Shown piece after piece: positions 9,542 through 19,407 of a stretch of 64,000 nucleotides of DNA. The translations under genes and the position numbers were made by a program. The notes below the pieces were generated by a model. It did not search any database, had not been told where the DNA came from, and saw only the letters and a program-made list of their open reading frames with translations. Origin of the DNA: Micractinium sp. NFX-FRZ (lineage: Eukaryota; Chlorophyta; Trebouxiophyceae; Chlorellales; Chlorellaceae); assembly GCA_029339195.1 (NCBI GenBank), contig JAPTJF010000050.1, positions 62,001 through 126,000 of the forward strand, given 5' to 3'. Every line of letters starts with the position of its first letter. Positions within the stretch are counted from its first letter, which is position 1.

Positions 9542-11625
9542 TCAGACCAGCTTCCCCCCTCCCGCTGCCCTTTGGAGCACCCTGCCTCCCAGGTCCACAT
9601 GCGTGAGGGATGGCATCTGCTGCAGGACGCCGCCCATGTCGGCGCGAGTCAGCCTCAGCTGGGCGCACGCGTTGCCACCCAGGGAGAGAGATTGCAGGGA
9701 CGTGGCAGCCGTCAGGGCGGCGGGCAGGTGGGCCAGCTTGTTGTTCGATAGATCCAGCTCCACCAGGCCTGCAGGCCGGCAATAAACAGATTGTTTACTT
9801 GTTATTGGCATTGAAGGCGAAGTGACATGTGGGATCTAGGGGGATGGTGTGTGGGCAAAACAGAATGTCTGGTTGGGCACCCCTCCCGTCACCCCATGGC
9901 ATGCCTGCCCCTCCTGCATGCACGCCCGCCCGCCCAACACGCTCTCGTGGCGCCCCACCTTTGAGGTAAGGGCCGGGCGGCAGGTCGGTCAGTGCGTTGT
10001 TGCTGAGGTCCAGAGACGTAAGCCTGAGGCCCTCCATGACGGCGATGGCGGGAGGCAGCTCCGGCAGCTTCCATTGGAGCGCGGTGGAGGAGAAGGCCAG
10101 GGCTGCCAGGTGCGGCGCCTGCGGCACAAGCGCCTCCAGCACCGCCCCGCCCTGTGACGCCTCGCCCAAGCTTCGGAAGTTGCAGCTGCGCAGGCGCAGG
10201 CGGCGCAGCTGTGCCAGCTGGGTGCAGCCCTGCAGCCTGGAGGGCAGCAGCTCACAGCCTTCCAGGGTGAGGGACGTCAGCTGCTGCCGGGCGCCAGCGG
10301 GCACCACACCGTCCAGCAGCTGTCGCAGATGGCTCAGGGTGTGGGCTCCCGCCACCTCCAGCTCGTACCCAGAGCCTGGGCCGCTGCCTGCTGGGGAGCA
10401 GGAGCAGCTCACCAGCACCGCCTCCGGGGCAATCCGGCCAGGCACCTGCAAACACACAGGGTGAGGTGTGTTTGCATACAACAGTGCCGTGGCAACGGTG
10501 AAGCGTTGCACCACTGACCCTTGGGAAAGCAGGGGCCTGGCACAGGCACTTGCACAGATGCACCGGCAAGCTGCAGGCGCGCGAAGGCTGCACAAAGGCA
10601 GCGCGCATGCCGGCAGGGAGCCGCAAACCCTCGCCAGCCACACACCCGATCGGGATGATGTACTCGTGCGCTCCGGCCAGCGTGCCCACCTGGAAGGCGC
10701 ACTCCAGAGCGCTGACCTTGTAGGTTGTGAGGTGCGGGAACATGGGAGGTGGCGGGGCCTGCATGAACACCTCGTGAATGAACGCCGCGTCCCCCCGCTC
10801 CTCGCACAACACCAGGCTGCGCAGCGCCTGCAGCCGCGTCAGCTGCGCCAGCGGCTTCCACAGGTTGCCGCCCAGCTCAAGGGAGGTCAGCTGGGTGAGC
10901 TGGCAGATGCTGGCGGTGAGGGTGTCGGGGAGGCGACCAGGCACGCTGCGCTGAGTCGACGCGTTCCCCTCTGCAGAGCCTGCCGAGCAGCGCAGGTGCT
11001 GCAGCTGGATCATCCGGGGCAGCATGCTGGCTGTGGCGGCCGTCACCTCACTGCACACCACCTCTAGCCTGGTCAGGCTGCTGCTGAAGCGCACCAGCTC
11101 CTGTGCAGTGGCGGGGCTCAGGGCCTCCTCCCCAGCACCCACAACCAGGGAGCGCAGCGCGGCCGGGGACAGCAGGCGGAGGGCATCGGCGGGCTGCCAC
11201 CCAGCGCCGGCGGCGGCGCCCGGCTCCTCAAAGCCGCCGTGCCTGCCGCACACAGCCAGCTCCTGCACCCAGCTGCCCACGCGCTGCAGCAGGCGCTGCT
11301 GGCTGGCTAGGAAGCCCTGCCGCCGTGCGGGGGAGAGGCGGAGGGCCTCGGGGTTGGCAGCCTGGAGGGAGTAGCTGTGCCACACGGCCGCCTCCTCAAA
11401 GAACACGCGCTGCCAGCGCTTGCTCACGAGGAGGGCGGCGGGCCTGCAGGGGGCGCACGTGCAGCGTGTAAGTGTGTGGGGGGGCCCTGCAAGCCTGGTG
11501 GGTGCTGGCCACTTCTTTGAGGCCGATCCCCGCCCTCCTCACCCCAGCTCGTGCGCGGGGCCGACCAGCACCATCACACGGCCTAATAGCGCGTCAGGCA
11601 GCACGTCCAGGCTGGGCCTGGCCAT
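9542..11625 (-). CDS. F-box / leucine-rich repeat protein (516 aa)
   Basis: Exons 11625-11543, 11443-10690, 10445-9959 and 9768-9542, all in phase, 516 residues. The N-terminus is an F-box (MARPSLDVLPDALLGRVMV, LLVSKRWQRVFFEEAAVWHS). The remainder is an irregular leucine-rich repeat solenoid: LTSLELGGNLWKPLAQL, LTSLTLEGCELLPSRL, LRRLRLRSCNFRSLG, LTSLDLSNNALTDLPPGPYL, LVELDLSNNKLAHLPAAL, LQSLSLGGNACAQL. Expected role: substrate receptor of an SCF ubiquitin ligase; the substrate is unknown. Start chosen at the ATG at 11623-11625, just before the F-box; the upstream in-frame stretch is low-complexity and has no support. It is convergent with the F-box glycosylase gene and has a possible TGTAA signal at 9334-9338 on its strand. 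Confidence 0.85.
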
Positions 11626-12531
11626 GGCTCTCGGTAGCGACGTTGCAGGCGGGGGAGTAGCAGCGGGGCGGTGGCGGGCGGGCACCCAGCGGCGGTGGCC
11701 GAGCAGATGTCGCTGGCAGCGGGCAGGCAGCCACACTGAGCCTGTTGAGTGACGCAAACCGCGCTAGAGCGGCGGCAGGGCCGGTAGAGTGCGAGGCCGC
11801 GATCGCTTGGCGGAGGGTGTTCACTCTCTGAGCCCCTTGTGCCTTTCCCAGGCTTCTAGTAAAGCCCAAGTAACTGTGGATCGATGGAGAACGCAGACAG
11901 CCCGATGCAGCTCGTCGCCACCAGCGTGTCCTGCCTGGATGTACTGCTTGCAGCCTGTGCCGTCAGCCTGCCGTCCCGCTGGGGCTGTTGCCGAGCAGGC
12001 AGAGGCATTGCTGTTCTTCAGCAGAAACTAAACAAGTCCTCGGCAAATCCTGCTGCCGCTCGCCATGCCGCACCCGCATGCACTGCAAGCGAGCTCCACC
12101 GCTCACCGCCCCGCCCCACTGCGCACCGCCACGGACCCGCACCACTTCCCGCCGAATTGCCTTGCGCTCGCCCGGACCCCAGGCAGTCTTTCGCCCCTTT
12201 TTGCCACCTCCACTGAGCAGGGAGATCAAGCAGCCCAATATTTCCTGACAACCACCATCACAGCACAGCGGCGCTAGGTTGCACATTTGGGCGGCAGCAC
12301 AAGCGCCCGGCAGCAGTGCATGCACGTGGAATGAGCAATTAACGAGACAGGACATGCAGGAAGAAGGTATTGGGACTTGCAACATTCGGGAAGCCAAGAA
12401 TTGATTATAGAAACCGTGCGTGTCGAGTTGTCAGCTGTCCAGCTGCCCAGGCTGCAGCAGCAAGGCGGGGCTCTCCACGTGTGCATGAGGAGCACGTGGG
12501 AGTAATGTGCAGCATCCAGGTTCAGCTCAGC
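11626..12531. other. Intergenic region between two minus-strand F-box/LRR genes
   Basis: 906 bp that should contain the promoter of the 9542-11625 gene and the 3' UTR of the 12532-14453 gene. Low-complexity frames on both strands show no family signature. Nothing else seen. Confidence 0.5.
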
Positions 12532-14453
12532 TTAGCTGAGCCCAGCATCCTCAGCGAATGTGACCTTCACATCGGGGCGCAGGGCAGCCAGCTCCCCCCT
12601 CCATGCCTCCAGCTCAGCAGAAAAGTGATGGGGGCTCGCGCCCATGTCACAGCCGCGAGTGAAGTGCACCTCCGCCAGAGCTGTGGCGCTCGCAAGAAGA
12701 TCAAGCCCTGCAGCAGCTTGCAGGTCGCTTTGTATTAGCCTGCCATGGCAATTTCATCGCCAGGAACAGTGGAAGACGAGGTTGCGAAGCACCCCGATTC
12801 TGCCCACCTGGCAGCACTGCGTTGCACGAGAGCTCAAGGCGCGACAGCGAGGTCAGCCCCGTCAGCGGCTCGAGGCCCCATGCAAAGAAGGCCTCCTCCT
12901 GGGAGGCGCTGGCGGCATCTGCATCAGCCGACATCTGTGTCATGTTTATCCACTCGGAACTGTTGCTAATCCGCAGGCGCTGCAGGCTGCTGAGCTGGCG
13001 CAGGTCCGGCGGCAGGCTCACACAGCCAACCAGGTGCAGCTCTGACAGGCCCCCCACGCCCGCCAGGCCGTTTGGCAGGTCGGCCCAGGCCTCCCACCCT
13101 TCGGTATCTGCCCAATCAGGGTCTGCCTCTGTCCCGCGGTAGCAGTGAAGGGCCAGCGCTACACTGGAGAGGTGGGGCAGCTGGCGCAGCATGGAGATGG
13201 CTGCAGCTGCATGGGGGCCCTCACAGTAGTACAGGGACAGCCTGCAGGGGGGCAGCGGGGGCTTGGCAATGAAGGTCAGTACCAAGGACTTTCTTTTAAA
13301 CTTCTGAACCCAAGAGACAACATCAGCCACATGAGCAGGCTGTGCGAGGCGATTCAGAAAGGGGGAAGCCGTTCCCCAAGGCATGCACCTGAGGCAGCAC
13401 AGTGCGGGAAGGGCAGCACACAGCGCTGGGATGGCATGCGACCAGGTGGTCAGAAGCTCCAGGCTGTGCAGGTGTGTGGCCGTCGCCAGGGAGGCTGCAA
13501 GGCTGTGGGGCAGCGGCGTCATCTCCGCATTCTGCCAAGCACCATCACTGTTGTAGAGAGGCCCCTTTCTGTAGTCCATGCGCAGTCGCCGCAGCTTGGG
13601 CAGCACCGCGCCGGTTGCGGCGGCAGTGCCGGACCAGTTGATGTGGGCACCGTTGCCTGTGATGTGCACCTCTTGCAGGCGGGGGAAGCGCTGCAGGGCT
13701 GCAACCATGTGGCCGGCGCAGGGGAGAGCCAGCTCCAGCACACGCACCCCGGGGGGCAGCGCCAGCAGCAGCGCCAGCGCAGTGGTGGGCTGAGGCAGCA
13801 GATGAAAATCACGGCGGGAGTGAGTTGGTTTTTGATTGTATTAACAGCGAGGAAACCGAGAGGCGCAGCAGCCCAGCAGATGTTACGCGTGTGCACTTGC
13901 CTGAACCTTGCTGCCCCGCAGCTGCACGCGCCAGGTGAGCGGGCTCAGCTGGCCAGCGCTGTCCAGGAGGCGCAGAATTTCATCGCCATCTTCAGCCTGT
14001 GCCCACAGAAACTCGCCCTCCTGACCCCCCATGTGAACTGTGAGCACTGCTGTGGGAATTATCTCCGGGGCTGCCAGCAGAGCACGCTGCCAGCCGGGGC
14101 ATGTGTGCAGGACTGCCAGCCTGCAGGCAGCACACAGGAAGGGGTCAGCATGGTGCTGCCTGGGCATAACTGCTCTGCAGCCGAAGGCGGTTGGCTGTAT
14201 GCAAGCGGCAGAGGGGCCGCCGCAAGCTTGCAGCTGCGGCGGGTGCCAGCGCTGGTTGCCTGGCACGGCGGCAGCAGCGGGGCAGCCGCAGCGAGGCTGG
14301 TGGCAGGCAACCTTGGGCAGTGGAGGTGCGCCCAAGGCTCGGTGCATGGCCAAGCCCCCCCCACCTGTCCTGGGCCTCCAGCCGAGCTGCGATGGCCTGC
14401 ACGAGCTCGTGGGGCAGACCAGCCCAGGGGCGCCCACCGTTGCCAGCCACCAT
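12532..14453 (-). CDS. F-box-like / leucine-rich protein (439 aa), paralogue of the next gene
   Basis: Exons 14453-14365, 14120-13901, 13789-13389, 13241-12808 and 12707-12532 join in phase to 439 residues. It begins MVAGNGGRPWAGLPHELVQA, a short F-box start, then an amphipathic region (GWQRALLAAPEII) and leucine-rich repeats (LPPGVRVLELALPCAGHMV, FPRLQEVHITGNGAHINWSG, LPKLRRLRMDYRKGPLY, LSELHLVGCVSLPPDLRQL, LQRLRISNSSEW, LTSLSRLELSCNAVLPG). The first intron boundary, the HITGNGAHINWSG block and the layout match the head-to-head neighbour at 14665, whose protein has SISGNGAGISWGG in the same place. The intron after exon 2 has a GC donor (CAG|GCAAGT at 13900). Function is probably an SCF substrate receptor; the target is unknown. 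Confidence 0.8.
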
Positions 14454-14664
14454 GCCGTCTGACGGTGTGAGTGGTGGAGGGGCAAGGGGGCAAGCAGGTA
14501 ACTCAGGGGGGCAACGAGCCACGGTGCTGAGGTTTGGCCCTGGACGAAGAAAGTAACTTACAACTGTTAGCTCACAACTGTTGTGAGCGTGTGTTTGAGG
14601 CTCCTCATCAGGCTGCCCTCCAGTCATCCCCAGCTCAAGCAGAGCTGCATCTGATCAGAGCACC
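14454..14664. promoter_or_regulatory. Short divergent promoter of the paralogous F-box/LRR pair
   Basis: 211 bp separate the two ATGs. It contains CAACTGTTA (14561-14569) followed at once by a perfect inverted repeat gctcacaactgttgtgagc (14570-14588, 9-bp arms, 1-nt centre). Both copies include AACTGTT, the core recognised by R2R3-MYB factors in plants. Being symmetrical, the element could serve both genes. Confidence 0.55.
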
Positions 14665-16756
14665 ATGCTCCCTGGAGCCACGTCCCACGGCCCTCCTCGC
14701 AAATGGGCGTCGTTGGAGCCAGGGCTGCTGCAGCACGCCTTCTCCTGCCTGGGCGACGAGGACAGGTGCCCCCCTGACCCACTAAGGGCTGCAGCACGAG
14801 CACGGGTGCCCCCAGCAGCCGTCGCCGGTGTCCCACCCGCTTGGACAGCGGTGGCCCTTGGATGGCAGTCGCCGCCGCTTTGGAGGTCCCTTGCCTGCAC
14901 ATGCATGCCTCATCTGTCTTCCTCTGCACCCACCCCACATGCCACAGGCGGCCCGTGCTGCATGTGTGCACGGAGTGGCTGGCCGCCATGACAGCCCATG
15001 CGCACCTGTTGCCGGCGGTCACCTTCACAGGCCCTGCCTCGGTGGCAGCAGAATGGGCCAGGGGTTACCGCCCTGTTTATTTGGACATGGCCCCCGCTGA
15101 CCGGGTGCACCCGGGCACTGTGCTGCTGCGTGAGCAGGAGGCCAATGCTCGAGCACTTGCGCGGCTGGCGGGGCTGAGCCCCCGCTCCCGCCGCTGGCGC
15201 CTGGCCGGCTGCAAGGGGCAGGTGCGCATGCACATGTCGTGTGTGCGCGTGTGTGTGCAGCCCGCTCTTGGCTACGAGCTGCACGCACCCTTTGTTCAGG
15301 CCACATGCGCGTGTACAATTCCCTGCATTTTCCCGCGCCACAACCCGCTGGCCTCCGTCCCCCCCGGGGCCAGCCTGTCTCTCCACCAAACCAACCTGGC
15401 CGCACCCACCAATCAAGTTGCCCCACCCACCCACCCACCCACCCTCCCCACACAGCCTGGCCTGGTGCTGGCCCTGATGGCGGTGCTGCCTGCCGACCTG
15501 GTTGGCCTGGAGTTGGCCGCAGAGTGCAGCGGGCCAGTGCTGGCAGCGGCGGCACGCTTCCCGCACCTGCAGCTGCTGAGCATCAGCGGCAACGGGGCTG
15601 GCATCAGCTGGGGCGGGCGTGGCGCTGCCCAGGTGCTGCCCAAGCTGCGCCACCTCAGGCTCTCCCTCACACAGCCCTTCTACACTTTCCAGGGCAACCG
15701 GGCCTGGCAGGACTATGGGTGCCGCCCGCTGTCTGCCGCGTCAGCGGCACTGCTGGCGGCTGGCCTGGCGCCAGCCAGCAGCTTGACCAGCCTGGCACTG
15801 GCTGTCAAGTGGTCGGATGGGGTGCCAGCACTGCTGACCGCGCTGCCTGCTGTTCACAACCTGAGGTGCGGCCGCGCGTCAGCAGGCCAGGAGCATTCGT
15901 GGGATGGTGTGCGGCGCTCTTGTCAGTTGCAAGCACGTGGCCTGAGAATGGCACAGCCCGGCTCAGTCCCATTGCTCTCCCCCTTCACCGTGGCCCCTGC
16001 CGCCCCCTCCCCTGCCAATCCTGCAGCCTGCAGCTGCGTGCCTGCACGGAGGCAGACATTGGCGCGGCCCTGCAAGGGCTGGCACCGCTGACCCGGCTGC
16101 AAGGTATCAGCCTGGGCGTCAGCGACAGCGATGAAGGGGAGGAGGAGGGGGAGGCAGTGGCCGATATAGAAGTAGGCGACGACCGTGCTGCCCCGCCGCT
16201 GGCAGAGGCTGGCCCCGTCATGTCGGGCCGCCTCACAGAGCTGCGCATCCATGGGGCTTTCAGGCTGCCCCCGGACTGGCGCGAGCTCCTCTCCCTGGAA
16301 GCTCTTGTAGTGGACAGCAAGGTGGAGGACCAGTGGGGGCCTGCTGAGCTGGCGCCAGCTGTGCCGCTGGGCAGCCTGACTCGCCTGGAGGTGCACAAGA
16401 GGGAGTTCAGCGACATGCCCGGTGATCCCCACACTGCCCAGAGTCTCGCTCATGAGTTTGCCTCTAGTCCAGGACAGCCTTCACTGCTTCCCTCAGCGAG
16501 TGCCTTGAGGGCAGCACGCCTGCAGGATGGGGGCCATGAGCACTCCTTGCTGCCGCCCTACCCCCGTACTGCTGGCCAGCTTCATGCAGCTAGCTTGCGT
16601 AACACATTGACCTGCCACACATGTCATGCAGGCCAGGAGCTGGTGGCCTCCCTGCCACGCCTGGCCGTGCTGCGCATCAGCGACGCAGCCTACTGGGAGG
16701 CCCAACAGGTGCAGTCCCGCCTGCGCCCAGGCATCAAGATTGCGCAGTGGCAGTAG
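14665..16756 (+). CDS. F-box-like / leucine-rich protein (434 aa), paralogue of the previous gene
   Basis: Exons 14665-14765, 14948-15221, 15456-15865, 16027-16421 and 16632-16756 join in phase to 434 residues. The N-terminus holds a weak F-box (WASLEPGLLQHAFSCLGDED, then RRPVLHVCTEWLAAMTAH). Leucine-rich segments follow: LPADLVGLELAAECSGPVL, FPHLQLLSISGNGAGISWGG, LPKLRHLRLSLTQPFYTF, SLTSLALAVKWSDGVPALL, LTELRIHGAFRLPPDWREL, LTRLEVHKREFSDMP, LPRLAVLRISDAAYWEAQQ. The order of blocks and the intron after the F-box match the divergent neighbour, so the two arose by an inverted duplication. An acidic insert (DSDEGEEEGEAVADIEVGDD) is unique to this copy. It is probably an SCF substrate receptor with unknown target. 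Confidence 0.82.
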
Positions 16757-17435
16757 GCCCGGGGAAGAGGCATGCTGAATCGGCAGGTCTGGCTGGCCCT
16801 GCACCACCAAATATGCACCCTTCTAACCCCCGGATGTGTGCCGTAAGCTAGTGTGCCGGCCAGATTGGAGTGCTTGCCCGCCATTCTGTGCCAACCTTTG
16901 CGTAAAGCAGCAGCAGCAGACCAAAGGTTTCAGTTTCCCCTGCCTGACCGCCAGTGCTGCCACCTAATGCACCCCACCTCGCTTGCAATGAAGCGCTCAC
17001 ACCTCGGCCACTGTCACCTTTGCCTCCCTCGCTTTGCACAACACCCCAGCTCCCCTCACTAGGTCCGCACAGCCACAAGTGTATCGCCACATGATGCTTG
17101 AACAGTCTCTACCTCGCAACAGCGCTTGGCTGACCCTGCTCTGCACAGCCACCTCCGCTTGCTCCGTGCCTGCCCATTTCCTGCCGAGCCATGCCAATGG
17201 TCACCTGGTCACCCCTTTCGACCCTGCTATTCTTCTGCCAGCGGCTTTGTGATTTGGACCTCTGCTGCACAGTGCAAGGCTTATTTGCACCACGGGGTGT
17301 TGTTGCAGTACGTTGGTACAAGTCAAGTTGGGGTTGTGCGGGGCCTCATCCTCACCAGAGTGCCAAATCACAGGCACGGAGATTGGCGGGCAGGCGGGGG
17401 CAATATGCAACTCACAGAATCTCACGCTCAGCATT
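16757..17435. other. Convergent 3' region
   Basis: 679 bp between the stop codons of the 14665-16756 gene and the small coiled-coil gene. No coding signature, RNA gene or clear poly(A) signal was recognised. Confidence 0.45.
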
Positions 17436-18338
17436 TCACATCCACGCGCCCCCTTCTCCAGCTGCCGCCTCCTCCTGCCCAGCTTCTCCCATGGCAGTGT
17501 CGCCCCCCTGCGCCGCCCCCGCTGCCCCGCTGCTGCTGCCCCCTTGCTGCTGCGCTCCCTGCTGGCTGGCCTGCTGGGCTGCTACCTGCGCTGGGGCTGC
17601 TGCTGCCTGGGGCTCCTGTGTGGGCACCGCCTGCACAGTGTCCAGGCGCTGCCGCCCACCCCGCAGCTCTGCCAGCTCAGCTTCCAGCCGCTCCACCTGG
17701 GCCCGGTACTTGGCCACCACAACGATGTTCTCCTGCGGAGGGAGAAGAAAGTCGGCAGGTGGGGGGACCCAAAATTTCAGTGACAGGGGTACCAGGAGAA
17801 GGTGGCTGGCTGGGGGACCAGGGTGTAGGGCAGGGGCGGTGCATGGCAGGGGCGGTGGTGGGCAGAGGCAGCGTGGCGAGAGCCGCAGACGACAAGCCGC
17901 TGTCACGGCTGGCCAGGCAAGTGGTCTGTGCAAGCGGTGGTAGCACTTGGGAGGCAGCGCCCGCTGCCCTTGAAGACGTACAAGTCGTGCACAGCAGGCG
18001 GCTGCGGATCAAGGCAGGCCCCGCAGGCAGCAGCACTAGCGCCTCTTGACGCCCGGCACGTGTCCCCGCCCCTGCCGGCTTCCCATCACGCCCACCCGCC
18101 CTCCCGCCCCTTACAGCCTCTCTGCCTCATACCATCACCCATCGCTCGCTCTGCCCCACCACCCAGCCCAGCCGACCTCAATTGCCGTCTTGAATGTGCG
18201 GTCCTCATCGTCCCCCTCCTCCTCAATCGCCGCCCGCAGCTCTGCGTTTGATGCCACCAGCTTGCTGACTGCGTTCTGCAGGCGCTCCACCTCGGCTCCC
18301 AGCACACGGATGTGACCCTCCTCCTGCGCCGGTGCCAT
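17436..18338 (-). CDS. Small coiled-coil protein of unknown function (152 aa)
   Basis: Two exons, 18338-18177 and 17732-17436, give 152 residues starting MAPAQEEGHIRVLGAEVERL. A heptad-like coiled coil runs over residues 10-80 (VERLQNAVSKLVASNAELRA, then ENIVVVAKYRAQVERLEAEL), interrupted by the acidic EEEGDDEDR, and is followed by an Ala/Gln-rich disordered tail ending EGGAWM. The intron (donor after ATTGAG, acceptor CCGCAG) joins TAIE to ENIV in frame. I do not recognise the family; the conserved-looking stretch is KYRAQVERLEAELAELRGG. It is divergent from the plastid transporter gene across about 1.07 kb. Confidence 0.65.
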
Positions 18339-19407
18339 GCCTGCTGCGTGATTGGATACGGGGTTGACTCTCTGGGCGACCTACAGTTGATGTGTGAAGG
18401 CGAATGGGGCGCGGCTACAGGAGCGGCAGCGGCGGCAGCGGACGGCGACAGCAACAGCGTCAGTGGCGGCCGCTGCAATAGCGATGAACTGGTCATATTA
18501 GACAGCAGGCGTGCCTGCCTGACACGGCCGGTCGCTGCTTGAACAGGCGGTGCTGAAAGGCAGCGATGCGATCACCTCGATGCGATCACCTCTCGCAGTT
18601 GCCGACTGGAGTCACGAGTACGTTCGCAGGAGTGTAAGTAGCGGACGGAGAACACGAAATTATAGCCCCAGTCGCTCCACAACACACCCTGCCTTCCAGG
18701 CGGCGGCTCCTGCCTGGCGCCAGCGGTTGGCCGGGCGCATTGCCTGCCCCAGCGCCTTGTATGATTTAGCGAGCAGCTTGGTCACCTGCTGCTCCGATGA
18801 GATGACTTACGCACCCCTTGTCGACGGACAGCGACAGCAAGGACAGCGCAAGAGCGGCAGCAGAAGGTGATGACGAGCAAAGCGCGGCAGGGCAACCGGG
18901 CGGCTGCCGAGCGGCAGCCCTGCGCTGAAGCTGGCATGGACCCTTGAGGTCAGGGCTTCAACCGATGGAGGTACCTGGTGGCGCTGTTATACTCACTCAA
19001 CATTGGCACTAATCACGAACGGCTTAGGATTGTTGCCGCCACTCTTGCCAGGACTTAGGACCGACATGCTGGGTGCCAGCTGGCGCTGTGTGGTGCTTGA
19101 GGCATGACAGTCATCAGCAGTGCAACATTCATAGATTGGATCACACCAGGGTGCCGAGAAGGTAGGCTACGACCGCCGCCAGCAGATGCAGGCGCCGCCG
19201 CATTCTGCCCCGCCCGCTGCCGGTGCCCCGCCAAGCGGGACTGCCACAAAGCAGGTCGATGCAATCGCGATGCGTGCACCTCGACAGATCCATCGAGGCT
19301 GCACCCGCGACTATTTCATCGGCTTCTGGCCGCAAAGGCGGCTGCCGTTCCCCGCAAAACCCTGGCCGCAACCTTCTCTCCGCTAGCGCCTCCTTGAGGG
19401 CACGTCG
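18339..19407. promoter_or_regulatory. Divergent region, coiled-coil gene and plastid transporter
   Basis: 1069 bp between divergent starts. It contains a perfect 14-bp direct repeat gatgcgatcacctc at 18565-18578 and 18579-18592. Reading frames here lack ATG starts or known domains. An unrecognised 5' UTR exon of either gene could lie here. Confidence 0.45.

Noticed and set aside
18550..18870. 106-codon plus-strand frame upstream of the NCS1 gene
   Set aside because: No ATG at its start and no recognisable protein; it overlaps the direct repeat at 18565-18592.
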